DNA from: an uncultured Alphaproteobacteria bacterium
GTDB taxonomy: Bacteria; Pseudomonadota; Alphaproteobacteria; CAAHEQ01; UBA3637
Length of the DNA stretch: 64,000 bases
Direction of reading: 5' to 3'
Assembly: GCA_934216505.1 (NCBI GenBank)
Contig: CAKQBW010000005.1
Location: 1-64,000 of the forward strand
Shown here one piece after another: positions 18,094 through 26,028 of this stretch; the stretch's first letter is position 1, and each line of letters opens with the position of its first letter. The notes beneath the pieces were generated by a model. That model did not search any database and was not told where the DNA came from. It saw only the letters and a list, made by a program, of their open reading frames with translations. Position numbers and translations under genes: made by a program.

Positions 18094-18690
18094 CTAAGGG
18101 ACATTAAAAATCAAAAAATTATAGATGGTTCTGGTACTAACCCCCATTGTCCTTGCAATATGTGCTTTAGGGACACCTTTTTTATATAGATTAAGGATTT
18201 TTTCTTCCTTTCCATCTAAGATATGTTTTTTATTTTTACATCCGATTTCTCTTCCTAGTTTTCGCCCCGAGGCTTTTATTCGTGACAATGCCTCTTTGGT
18301 TCTTTGGCTGATAAGATTTCGCTCTATTTCCGCAGAAAGTGAAAAAGCAAATGCCAATACCTTACTTTGAATATCGGTTCCAAGTCGGTAATTATCCTTG
18401 ATAGTCCAAACCTGAACTTCTTTATTCATGCAAATATTAAGAATGGTCATAATTTGAAGCAAATTACGCCCCAATCTAGAAATTTCTGAACAAATTAAAA
18501 TATCCTCTTTTTCAATTTTTTTTAACAATTTCCCTAATTTTCGCTTTTCAAAATCTTTAGTCCCACTAATTGTTTCGGTTACCCATTTATTAATCTTGAT
18601 GCCTTCTTTTTCACAAAATCTGTTAATCTCAAATTCTTGGTTTTCTAAGGTTTGCTTATCAGTGGAAACTCGTACATATCCGTATATCAT
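18094..18690 (-). CDS. Serine recombinase (Hin/resolvase-size DNA invertase)
   Basis: A 198-aa site-specific recombinase. The N-terminal domain begins MIYGYVRVSTDKQT, with the catalytic Ser in RVSTD. It continues through ISRLGRNLLQIM and a long linker helix (IERNLISQRTKEAL) into a C-terminal helix-turn-helix (GVPKAHIARTMGVSTRTIYN). This is the size and order of invertases and resolvases such as Hin, Gin and Mpi. AGAGGA precedes the ATG at 18690 by 5-6 nt, so the upstream in-frame start is rejected. It could invert a nearby segment or be a remnant of a mobile element. Confidence 0.9.
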   Translation of the reverse strand: MIYGYVRVSTDKQTLENQEFEINRFCEKEGIKINKWVTETISGTKDFEKRKLGKLLKKIEKEDILICSEISRLGRNLLQIMTILNICMNKEVQVWTIKDNYRLGTDIQSKVLAFAFSLSAEIERNLISQRTKEALSRIKASGRKLGREIGCKNKKHILDGKEEKILNLYKKGVPKAHIARTMGVSTRTIYNFLIFNVP

Positions 18691-18793
18691 TTTATCCTCT
18701 ATAAAATATTTTTTAACACAAAAATACCCCACAAATTTTATATCTACGGGGTATATAACCTAAAAATAAATTCTTACTTTACTACATTTTAAA

Positions 18794-18925
18794 ATGGCAA
18801 TAGCGGTCTATGTTTTTGCCATTCCGATAGTTTTAGCAATTTTTTTACATATTAAGTTTTATGCATTTTATCGTTCCTTTTATATAACCTTTAAGAATGT
18901 TTTAGGGGATACGGATCGTTATTGA
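18794..18925 (+). CDS. Possible small membrane ORF or gene remnant (43 aa)
   Basis: An ORF with a hydrophobic N-terminal half (MAIAVYVFAIPIVLAIFL) and a basic, aromatic C-terminal half. No ribosome site is visible. Another frame (18922-19065) continues with protein-like sequence (EVPKYPVLYIPKGRFF), so this may be the broken remains of one gene. Weak evidence. Confidence 0.25.
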   Translation: MAIAVYVFAIPIVLAIFLHIKFYAFYRSFYITFKNVLGDTDRY

Positions 18926-19047
18926 GGGGACACTGCAAGACTGCTTGCATCAAAATAACACTAGAGGACATTAAAAACGACAAAGAAAAAGAGGTCCCCA
19001 AATATCCTGTCTTATACATTCCCAAAGGCAGATTTTTTTGTGTCGCT

Positions 19048-19324
19048 TTATCGGGTTTTTATCCCCAAGGTATGATACAAATGGGCCACAGACTGTTTGA
19101 TTTTTTTGTACTGTGCCTTTTGTTCGGTTGTTTGTAAGGGCAGTTTATTCAAATAATTTAAGGCCCGTAATAGATTATGTCTTACAGGGTCTTGTTTTTT
19201 TTTCAAAAGAATTACCCGTATAAAAAATACCATGGACATAATGCCCCTTTTTTTTGATGGACCCATCAGGATTTTTTTCCACGTAGGAACCATGTAAATT
19301 CCCATCAAAGTCGTATCCGTTCAT
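19048..19324 (-). pseudogene. Small MORN-like gene disrupted by a frameshift in an A9 tract
   Basis: From the ATG at 19324 the frame encodes MNGYDFDGNLHGSYVEKNPD and GHYVHGIFYTG, resembling MORN repeats. It then shifts at nine A (minus strand; plus 19195-19203). The continuing protein-like sequence (NLLRALNYLNKLPLQ, SVAHLYHTLGIKTR) is in another frame and ends at 19048. Removing one A would join them into ~91 aa. The start lies 1 nt after the preceding gene's stop. This could be a true pseudogene, a phase-variable tract or a sequencing error. Confidence 0.55.
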
Positions 19325-19325
19325 A

Positions 19326-19505
19326 TTATCTTCCAGACTTTTGTTTCCCCTGAGTCATCATGGGGATTTTTAACATTTTTTCAATGTCTTTCTTTAAAGG
19401 AAAATTTTCTGGCGTTAGTTTTTTTGCTAAAGGCACTATGCCTTTTTGACCACAGGGAATCTGTAAAATTGGGCCACATTTCATAAATTCAGAAACCAAA
19501 TCCAT
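19326..19505 (-). CDS. Hypothetical 59-aa protein
   Basis: An ORF starting MDLVSEFMKCGPILQIPCGQ with a strong AAAGGAGGAAAGA ribosome site. The product has two cysteines and a basic C-terminus. It is coupled to the following frameshifted MORN-like gene (TAA, one base, ATG). The family is not recognised. The strong ribosome site makes it likely to be translated. Confidence 0.6.
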   Translation of the reverse strand: MDLVSEFMKCGPILQIPCGQKGIVPLAKKLTPENFPLKKDIEKMLKIPMMTQGKQKSGR

Positions 19506-19566
19506 TCTTTCCTCCTTTGAATTTCAAGGGCACTTTAGCATGGCCCCATTTTTTTGTCAATAAAAA

Positions 19567-20043
19567 TCATTCAATTTTCTTATTTTTTTTATGAAGTCGT
19601 TTTTGGGTAAAAAAATCCGTCATCATTTGGGAACACTGGGGGATTTTTTTCAACCTCACTTTTAGTTTGTGATGTGTTTGAGGGCGACAAAAAACTTTGG
19701 CACCTTGTCGGATGCCTCCTGTTTTGGGATCTGTGGCCCCATAATAAACAGCGTCCAATCGGGCCCAAGCAATGGCCCCTGCACACATCACGCATGGTTC
19801 CAAACTCACGAACAGAGAATACCCGTTCAAATACTTTGTGTTGAGTTTTTTAAGGGCTTTTTGAATAGTTAAAATTTCCGCATGAGCCAAAGGATTTTTT
19901 TGGGCTTCTACTTGATTATAACCTGTGGCAATAATTTTTCCCGAATGGGATTCAAAGACGACACACCCAACGGGAACTTCGTCTTTTTGAAAGGCTTTTT
20001 GGGCTGCTAAAATAACCCGATGAATAATTTGTTTTTTTTGCAT
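19567..20043 (-). CDS. tadA: tRNA-specific adenosine deaminase (A34 to inosine)
   Basis: A 158-aa cytidine-deaminase-fold enzyme that converts A34 of tRNA-Arg(ACG) to inosine. The zinc and catalytic motifs are complete: HAEI (residues ~55-58, with the proton-shuttling Glu) and PCVMCAGAI (~86-94). Length matches the TadA family. Related deaminases such as guanine deaminase are less likely given the size and the DAVYYGATDPKTGG segment typical of TadA. An essential housekeeping gene. Confidence 0.9.
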   Translation of the reverse strand: MQKKQIIHRVILAAQKAFQKDEVPVGCVVFESHSGKIIATGYNQVEAQKNPLAHAEILTIQKALKKLNTKYLNGYSLFVSLEPCVMCAGAIAWARLDAVYYGATDPKTGGIRQGAKVFCRPQTHHKLKVRLKKIPQCSQMMTDFFTQKRLHKKNKKIE

Positions 20044-20099
20044 AGAATTAGTCTAGCATATTCCTTTTTTAAAAAAAAGATATATTTCAAAAAAAATCA

Positions 20100-20128
20100 T
20101 TGACATTAAATAAAAACTAGATTAAAAT
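20100..20128 (+). promoter_or_regulatory. Sigma70-type promoter of the short pilin-like gene
   Basis: TTGACA at 20100-20105, a 17-bp spacer and TAAAAT at 20123-20128: one of the best promoters in the window. Overlapped by the inverted repeat at 20116-20138. Confidence 0.8.
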
Positions 20129-20138
20129 AAAATCTAGT
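20116..20138. promoter_or_regulatory. Candidate operator (8-bp inverted repeat over the -10)
   Basis: ACTAGATT (20116-20123) and AATCTAGT (20131-20138) are perfect reverse complements separated by 7 bp. They flank and overlap the -10 of the pilin-like gene's promoter, a position where a bound repressor would block transcription. Confidence 0.5.
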
Positions 20139-20172
20139 CCAAGATAAAAGAGAATCTCAATAAGGAGGAGGA

Positions 20173-20550
20173 ATGAGAAACGAACTAGGGCGCAGTATGG
20201 TGGAAATGTTGGGGGTGCTGGCTATTATCGGTGTTTTATCTGTCGGTGGAATTGCAGGGTATAAAACAGCCCTAAATAAATATCGGGCCAATGAAGTAGC
20301 ACAAGTTGTTTCCATAGCCAAATTAGAATTAGTGACCGCTGCCTCTCAAGGCATGCAGAATAAAACAAATATTGGTGATTTGACGGGCCAGTTGGGAAAT
20401 TCGGCTGAGGTGGCTTTGAAGGATCATGATACATATAAGAACGCTTATATTTCCATAGATTTTAAAGAAAATACGGATTTATGTAAGCAATTTAAAAATA
20501 TGTTTGCTAATGATTCTGATTATGCGCTTATTGGAGAATGTGAAGATTGA
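20173..20550 (+). CDS. Short type IV pilin-like protein
   Basis: A 125-aa protein with the same N-terminal signal as the two lectin-type proteins (ELGRSMVEMLGVLAIIG; cleavage after Gly would leave Glu at +5). The hydrophobic helix is followed by a short globular part (~80 residues) with two cysteines (DLCKQF, GECED) that could form the terminal disulfide common in pilins. It lacks the lectin-like region. Strong AAGGAGGAGG ribosome site. It heads a three-gene run with a secreted peptide and a glycosyltransferase, and may be a pilin or minor pilin. Confidence 0.8.
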   Translation: MRNELGRSMVEMLGVLAIIGVLSVGGIAGYKTALNKYRANEVAQVVSIAKLELVTAASQGMQNKTNIGDLTGQLGNSAEVALKDHDTYKNAYISIDFKENTDLCKQFKNMFANDSDYALIGECED

Positions 20551-20569
20551 TAATTCAAAGGAGAATTTT

Positions 20570-20776
20570 ATGGTTAAAAAAGTAAAACGTTTTTTTGTCT
20601 TTTTATTATTTTCGTTGTTTTATTCTCTTCTATCGGGAAAAGGAGCTTTGGCTGCCTCCACAAAGAACAACAGGCTGTGTGTTGTCCCCAAAAATTCATC
20701 AGGAAAGCTTGTTTACAATGGTGGGGCGACGGGTGTAAATGCCTCAGCGGTTGGGTCAGATTTTTGTTATAATTGA
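20570..20776 (+). CDS. Small secreted protein (68 aa)
   Basis: Starts MVKKVKRFFVFLLFSLFYSL with a signal peptide ending near GALA-A; the mature part is ~40 residues with two cysteines (RLCVVP, DFCYN). AAAGGAG lies 6 nt before the ATG. It begins 19 bp after the pilin-like gene and ends in a TGATG overlap with the glycosyltransferase, so the three are probably one operon. Function unknown. Confidence 0.65.
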   Translation: MVKKVKRFFVFLLFSLFYSLLSGKGALAASTKNNRLCVVPKNSSGKLVYNGGATGVNASAVGSDFCYN

Positions 20777-21615
20777 TGGCTGTTTCCCCAAAAATATCCG
20801 TCATTATTCCCACCCATAATAGTGAGGAGTATTTAAGTGAGTGTTTGGATTCTGTTTTAGGACAGACTTTAACGGATTTTGAGGTGGTGTTGGTTGATGA
20901 CGGGTCCCAAGATGACACAAGAGCCCTTTCCCAATTTTACGCCCATAATGACGGTCGCATTCGGCTTTTTCATCAGCCTTTTGCGGGGCCGGGGGCGGCC
21001 CGTAATTTAGGGCTTTCTTTGGCCACAGGGACTTTCCTTTTGTTTTTGGATAGTGATGATTTTTTTGAAGCTGATATGTTTGAAAGACTCTATCAAAAAG
21101 CCCAAGAAACGCAGTCGGACCTTCTTTTTTATTGGTATTCAAAATATGACCAAGCCACGCAATCGGAAGTCTCAATTCCCCTGAATCCTTATGTGAAACA
21201 GATTCCCCACGGGGTTCCTTTTTGTCCCCAAGAGTATGAGGAGATTTTGTTTCAATTATCGGGCGGACAAGCGTGGCGATATTTTTTTCGGACGGATTTT
21301 GTTCGTTCGTTTGGTTTTCACTTTGGAAAAAGTCTGTGTGGGGAAGATGGTGTTTTTACTTATCCTGCCCGTGCGATGGCTCGGCGAATGTGTTTTATCA
21401 ACACCCCTTTCGTGCATTACAGAATCAATACGCCACATCAACTTACCCGTTCCTGTGATTTTGAAAAGCACTTGAAGCGTTCGTTTCAAGAAACTTGGAA
21501 AATTTTGAAAAAATTAAATCGGGCCACTGCCTTGAAACAAAGCTTTCATTTAAGAAAAAAGAATGCGCAACAATGGCTTAAAGTTCAAAAAAAGTCCCTG
21601 AAACAAAAAATTTGA
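20776..21615 (+). CDS. Family 2 glycosyltransferase
   Basis: A ~279-aa GT-A enzyme. PKISVIIPTHNSEEYLSECL opens the nucleotide-binding domain, VVLVDDGSQDDT follows, and LDSDDFFEADMF contains the DxD metal-sugar motif. It belongs to the WcaA/EpsE-like family that adds sugars to surface polysaccharide or protein. The ATG overlaps the preceding stop. Its position behind a pilin-like gene makes pilin glycosylation possible (inference). Confidence 0.85.
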   Translation: MAVSPKISVIIPTHNSEEYLSECLDSVLGQTLTDFEVVLVDDGSQDDTRALSQFYAHNDGRIRLFHQPFAGPGAARNLGLSLATGTFLLFLDSDDFFEADMFERLYQKAQETQSDLLFYWYSKYDQATQSEVSIPLNPYVKQIPHGVPFCPQEYEEILFQLSGGQAWRYFFRTDFVRSFGFHFGKSLCGEDGVFTYPARAMARRMCFINTPFVHYRINTPHQLTRSCDFEKHLKRSFQETWKILKKLNRATALKQSFHLRKKNAQQWLKVQKKSLKQKI

Positions 21616-21762
21616 TTTTCTTTGGGGACGGGGTGTTTTTTATAAATACCTATTGACTTTTGGGACTTTTTATGCCAAACTCATGTTCATCAAAAACATT
21701 TCAATAGTACCGTTTTACGAAAATCAAAACAGGTATTTTTTTCAGGAGTATAAGTTTTTCAA

Positions 21763-22467
21763 ATGTCCAATTTAGCAGAAAAAAAAGAAAGAATCGCAAA
21801 GAAGATGGCTGATGCGGGTCTGTGTTCTCGGCGGGAAGCCGAACGATGGATTTTGGCAGGACGTGTTCAGGTCAATGGAGAAGTATTAAAAACGCCGGCT
21901 TGTGTGGTGGGGGCGGGCGATGTTGTTTTGGTGGATCAACACCCGCTGCAAAAAAAATCCCGCACACGTGTGTGGCTGTACCATAAGCCGGCGGGATTGA
22001 TTGTCAGCGCGCATGACCCCCAAGGGCGTAGCACAGTTTTTGACCACCTGCCCAAAAATATGCCTCGTGTCATTTCGGTGGGGCGTTTGGATTTAAATTC
22101 AGAAGGTCTTTTACTTTTAACCAATGATGGGGAGTGGGCCAGAAAAATGGAACTGCCTGCCAATGGGTGGGAGCGTACCTATCGGGTTCGTGTCCATGGG
22201 ATTTTGACGGGGGAAATTTTGTCCCGCTTGTCCAAGGGTGTAAAAATTGAGGGGATAAAATATGCCCCTTGTGTGGTGGAAGTGGAAAAAAATCAAGGCA
22301 CGAATACTTGGCTTAAAATGACTTTGCATGAAGGAAAAAATAGGGAAATCAGAAAGTTGATGGCCTTTTTTGGGCTAGAGGTGGCGCGTTTAATTCGTAT
22401 TTCCTATGGGCCTTATCAGTTGGGTACTTTAAAACCCGGCGCTGTTCAGGAGGCACCATGCGCATAA
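21763..22467 (+). CDS. rluB: 23S rRNA pseudouridine synthase RluB/RsuA family
   Basis: A 234-aa protein: an S4 RNA-binding domain (residues ~8-65, KMADAGLCSRREAERWI), then the catalytic domain with VGRLDLNSEGLLLLTNDG, which contains the catalytic Asp of the RsuA family. HEGKNREIRKLM near residue 190 is also diagnostic. RluB (U2605) is the likeliest member; RsuA, RluE and RluF cannot be excluded. It overlaps rsmD by 10 bp. Confidence 0.85.
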   Translation: MSNLAEKKERIAKKMADAGLCSRREAERWILAGRVQVNGEVLKTPACVVGAGDVVLVDQHPLQKKSRTRVWLYHKPAGLIVSAHDPQGRSTVFDHLPKNMPRVISVGRLDLNSEGLLLLTNDGEWARKMELPANGWERTYRVRVHGILTGEILSRLSKGVKIEGIKYAPCVVEVEKNQGTNTWLKMTLHEGKNREIRKLMAFFGLEVARLIRISYGPYQLGTLKPGAVQEAPCA

Positions 22468-23012
22468 TTTCGGGACAATTTAAAGGGCGGATTTTGCTGA
22501 CCCCGCCCGAAGGAACGCGTCCCACGGCCGACAGGGCCAAAGAAATGTTATTTGATATTTTGTCTGCCCGTTTAATGCAGGCTCAAAAACAATGGTCTCG
22601 TTTAAGATTTGCCGATGTATTTGCGGGCAGTGGGGCAGTGGGATTAGAGGCCTATTCACGGGGCTGTAAGCATGTTTTTTTATTTGAAAAAGACAAACAA
22701 GCCCAACGCATTATTCGTCAAAATGCGCGTCAAATGGAAATCACTTTGTACGGGGAAGCATTGGTTCCTCCTGTGGCCCCTAAGCCGATGGATATTCTTT
22801 TTATGGACGCCCCGTATCATTTGGGGTTGTGGGAAAGTGCCTTAACCGCCTTTGATAAAAAAGGGTGGATAGATGATCATACTTGGGTGATTGTGGAAGT
22901 AGATAGTCATGAAAATCCCTCTCTTCCTGCCCCGTTTGTTCTGAAAGAAAAACGCCATCAAGGGCGGAATACTTTTTTATTTTTAACCAAGGAGTCTTTG
23001 AATGAATCTTAA
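22458..23012 (+). CDS. rsmD: 16S rRNA (guanine-966-N2)-methyltransferase
   Basis: A 184-aa SAM-dependent methyltransferase. It begins MRIISGQFKGRILLTPPEGT, followed by RPTADRAKEMLFDIL, the classical RsmD start. The SAM site is ADVFAGSGAVGLEAYSRG. The catalytic motif reads FMDAPYHLG, with DAPY where DPPY is usual. A GGAGG inside the end of rluB is its ribosome site. It modifies G966 of 16S rRNA during 30S assembly. Confidence 0.9.
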   Translation: MRIISGQFKGRILLTPPEGTRPTADRAKEMLFDILSARLMQAQKQWSRLRFADVFAGSGAVGLEAYSRGCKHVFLFEKDKQAQRIIRQNARQMEITLYGEALVPPVAPKPMDILFMDAPYHLGLWESALTAFDKKGWIDDHTWVIVEVDSHENPSLPAPFVLKEKRHQGRNTFLFLTKESLNES

Positions 23013-24918
23013 AAAATTTGCAACGGCTTTACGCATGTTATCGGCCGATATGATTGAAAAGGCAAAATCGGGCCATCCTGGGGCGAGTTTAGGCATGGCG
23101 GATATAGCCACTGTTTTATGGGCAAAGTTTTTAAAGTTTGACCCCAAAAATCCCGATTGGATGAATCGGGATAGAGTCATTTTTTCCAACGGACATGCTT
23201 CCCCTTTATTGTACAGTTTGTTTTATTTGTGTGGCATGAAAAAAATGACGAAAGCGGCCTTAAAAAACTTGCGTCAATGGGGCAGTTTGACCCCTGGACA
23301 CCCCGAACGGGGACAAACGCCGGGCGTTGATTTTTCCACAGGCCCGTTGGGACAGGGACTTTCGGGGGCTGTTGGTATGGCTTTGGCGGAAAGGATTTTG
23401 CATCAAAAATTTCCCGACTTGATTCAACATAAGACATATTGTTTTGTGGGGGATGGTTGTTTGATGGAAGGGATCAGTGAAGAAGTGATTTCTTTGGCGG
23501 GGTTGTGGCAATTAAAAAATTTAATCGTTTTATGGGACGATAACCAAATTACGATTGATGGACAAACAAACCTTACCACAAAGACGAATATGCGGTTGCG
23601 TTTTGAAGCCAATGGGTGGGAGGTCTTGGAATGTAATGGTCATGATTTACAGGAGATTGAAGCCGCTCTAAAACAAGCGCAAAAATCTGTTCGGCCCGTT
23701 TTCATTGATTGCCACACGATTATCGGGTATCCTGCCCCCACTAAATCGGGCAAATCGTGCGTGCATGGATCGCCATTAGGGTCCAGTGAATTGGCGCAAC
23801 TGAAAGACAATTTAAAATGGACTTACCCTGCCTTTGAAGTACCTGATGATGTTTTGGAAATGGGACAAAAAATAGGAAAAAAATATCAGGCTGATTTTCA
23901 ACAATGGTCCAAAAAGATAACCCCTGAATTTCAAGATTTCTTTCATCAAAAATTTTCGTTTTCTTTGGTGGCTCTCAAACAGGAATTTTTAAAAAATCCC
24001 GAAAGTTTAGCCACCCGTCAGGCCAGCCAAAAAATTTTAGCCGCTCTTTTAAAACAAATCCCTAATTTAATAGGGGGAAGTGCGGATTTAGGGGCCTCTA
24101 ACCTGACAAAGACAGAAGCCTCAAAGGAAATCATGCCCCCTGATTACACGGGCAATTATATCAACTATGGCGTTCGGGAATTAGGCATGGCGGGTATTGC
24201 GAATGGCTTGGCAGCGTACGGGGGATTTCTTCCTTATACCAGCACCTTTTTTTCGTTTTCGGATTATATGAAACCAGCGATGCGATTAGGGGCGATTATG
24301 AATTTAAAACAGATTTATGTTTTTACGCATGATTCTATTGGATCTGGGGAAGACGGTCCCACGCATCAACCGATTGAACAATTGATTTCTTTACGGGCGA
24401 CCCCTAATTTAAGGGTCTTTCGGCCTGCTGATGCGATAGAGTGTGCAGAAAGTTATGAAGTGGCTCTGAAATTATCGGGGCCGAGCGCCTTGGTTTTAAC
24501 ACGTCAAAAGGTGAAATCAGTGCGTTCAACAGCCGATCAAAACCTCACCCAAAAAGGGGCTTATGTCTTAAAAGAAGTAAAGGACAGGAAACTCACTTTG
24601 ATTGCCACTGGGTCAGAAGTTCCTTTGGCTTTACAGGTGGCGGCACAACTGCCCCATACAGCGGTGGTGTCTATGCCCTGTTGGGAATTGTTTGAGGCGC
24701 AACCCTCCTCTTACCAAGAGGCAGTATTGGGAAAGGTCCCCCGTGTAGTGATAGAAGCCGCCAGCCCTTTTGGTTGGGAAAAATATGCGGGCTCTGAAGG
24801 CCTGATTCTGGGGCTCAATCATTTTGGGGCCAGTGCGCCAGGGGAGGTTTTGTTCCAACATTTGGGCTTTACGGTGGAAAATATCTTGACGCGAATCAAA
24901 GAAAAATTTAACATCTGA
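23002..24918 (+). CDS. tkt: Transketolase
   Basis: A 638-aa thiamine-diphosphate enzyme that transfers two-carbon units in the non-oxidative pentose phosphate pathway. Substrate-site KAKSGHPGASLGMADI is at residues ~20-35. The TPP motif starts at VGDGCLMEGISEE and ends near LWDDN. The second-half active-site stretch THDSIGSGEDGPTHQPIEQL is intact. Length fits the family. It overlaps rsmD by 11 bp and is probably co-transcribed with it. Confidence 0.95.
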   Translation: MNLKKFATALRMLSADMIEKAKSGHPGASLGMADIATVLWAKFLKFDPKNPDWMNRDRVIFSNGHASPLLYSLFYLCGMKKMTKAALKNLRQWGSLTPGHPERGQTPGVDFSTGPLGQGLSGAVGMALAERILHQKFPDLIQHKTYCFVGDGCLMEGISEEVISLAGLWQLKNLIVLWDDNQITIDGQTNLTTKTNMRLRFEANGWEVLECNGHDLQEIEAALKQAQKSVRPVFIDCHTIIGYPAPTKSGKSCVHGSPLGSSELAQLKDNLKWTYPAFEVPDDVLEMGQKIGKKYQADFQQWSKKITPEFQDFFHQKFSFSLVALKQEFLKNPESLATRQASQKILAALLKQIPNLIGGSADLGASNLTKTEASKEIMPPDYTGNYINYGVRELGMAGIANGLAAYGGFLPYTSTFFSFSDYMKPAMRLGAIMNLKQIYVFTHDSIGSGEDGPTHQPIEQLISLRATPNLRVFRPADAIECAESYEVALKLSGPSALVLTRQKVKSVRSTADQNLTQKGAYVLKEVKDRKLTLIATGSEVPLALQVAAQLPHTAVVSMPCWELFEAQPSSYQEAVLGKVPRVVIEAASPFGWEKYAGSEGLILGLNHFGASAPGEVLFQHLGFTVENILTRIKEKFNI

Positions 24919-24988
24919 GACCTTGTTGAACTCTTGATTTTTTGTCCTTTCAGTGCCATCATAGTCAAGCAATCATTCAATTTAGTAT

Positions 24989-25017
24989 TTGACTTTTTGT
25001 CAAGTTTATACTAAAAT
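24989..25017 (+). promoter_or_regulatory. Sigma70-type promoter of dapA
   Basis: TTGACT at 24989-24994, a 17-bp spacer and TAAAAT at 25012-25017. The expected transcript start leaves a ~22-nt leader carrying AAAAGGAAAA. Confidence 0.75.
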
Positions 25018-25045
25018 ATGACGAAAATTTTAGAAAAGGAAAAAC

Positions 25046-25978
25046 ATGGAACAGACGGATTTGGGTGAAGTCATTACTGCAATGATAACTCCTTTCACAA
25101 AAGAAGGAAAACATATAGATTATGATTCTTTGGATACCTTGATGAAACAGGTGTCCAATCAATGCGATGGGATTTTGTTGGGGGGCTCTACGGGGGAAGA
25201 ACCCACTCTGTCGGAAAAAGAAAAATGGATGCTTTTCCGATTCGCCAAGTTAAAATTGGCCCACAAAAAATGTAAACTCTTGGTCGGAACGGGTAGCAAT
25301 GACACCCGTAAAGCCGTGGAACAAACACGGCGGGCTTATCAGGAAGGGGCCGATGCAGCCGTGGTGGTGGTGCCTGCTTATAATAAGCCCCCTCATTTGA
25401 TGAAGCATTATACTTTTGTGGCGCATGCGGCGCCTCAATTGCCAATTATTATTTACAACATCCCTGGGCGCACAGGCATCAATATGGACGCCCAAACAAT
25501 AGGGCAATTAGCCCGCCAAAATCCCAATATCGTGGGATTAAAACAAAGTTTTTCTGATATGGATAAATTTAGTGAAATTAAAAACGCTGTGCCTGATTCT
25601 TTTGCCATTTATTCGGGGGACGATAGTTTAACTTTGCCGATGCTTTCTTTGGGGGCCAAAGGAGTGATCAGTGTGGCTTCGCATACCCATGGCAATCAAA
25701 TTAAAAGAATGATTCAAGATTTTAAACAAGGACGTGTTCAAAGTGCTCAACAACAACATGCGAAATTGTTTCCTTTGTTCAAAGCGTTATTTATGACCAC
25801 AAATCCCATCGGGATTAAGGAGTATTTGGCCCAAAAAAAGATAATTCAAAATAATACCTTGCGGTTGCCTTTAACGCCGATGGAGGATAACGAACGGCAA
25901 CATTTTCAATACCTGATACAACAGGCGGAACGAAAAGCCCCTTTCTTTTCCCCTCTTTTGCAAAAGGGACGGGAATAA
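25046..25978 (+). CDS. dapA: 4-hydroxy-tetrahydrodipicolinate synthase
   Basis: A 310-aa TIM-barrel lyase condensing pyruvate with aspartate semialdehyde in lysine and diaminopimelate synthesis. Family motifs seen are GEVITAMITPFT, GGSTGEEPTLSEKEK, VVPAYNKPP, IIIYNIPGRTG (with the conserved Tyr) and VGLKQSF, which holds the Schiff-base Lys. Other members of this superfamily (NanA, KDG aldolase) are possible, but the TGEEPTLS region fits DapA. A terminator follows directly. Confidence 0.88.
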   Translation: MEQTDLGEVITAMITPFTKEGKHIDYDSLDTLMKQVSNQCDGILLGGSTGEEPTLSEKEKWMLFRFAKLKLAHKKCKLLVGTGSNDTRKAVEQTRRAYQEGADAAVVVVPAYNKPPHLMKHYTFVAHAAPQLPIIIYNIPGRTGINMDAQTIGQLARQNPNIVGLKQSFSDMDKFSEIKNAVPDSFAIYSGDDSLTLPMLSLGAKGVISVASHTHGNQIKRMIQDFKQGRVQSAQQQHAKLFPLFKALFMTTNPIGIKEYLAQKKIIQNNTLRLPLTPMEDNERQHFQYLIQQAERKAPFFSPLLQKGRE

Positions 25979-25980
25979 AA

Positions 25981-26008
25981 AAAGAGTGTTGGAATTCCAA
26001 CACTCTTT
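25981..26008. terminator. Bidirectional terminator between dapA and rpsA
   Basis: A perfect palindrome, AAAGAGTGTTGG around AATT, then CCAACACTCTTT, flanked by A-rich and T-rich runs. It sits between converging dapA and rpsA and can serve both. Confidence 0.85.
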
Positions 26009-26028
26009 CGTTTTGAATAAGCCAATCC

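Noticed and set aside
18922..19137. Plus-strand ORF with protein-like composition (KEKEVPKYPVLYIPKGRFF)
   Set aside because: TTG start without ribosome site and overlapping the 3' end of the minus-strand MORN-like gene. It may be part of a decayed gene together with 18794-18925 but cannot be supported as a functional CDS.
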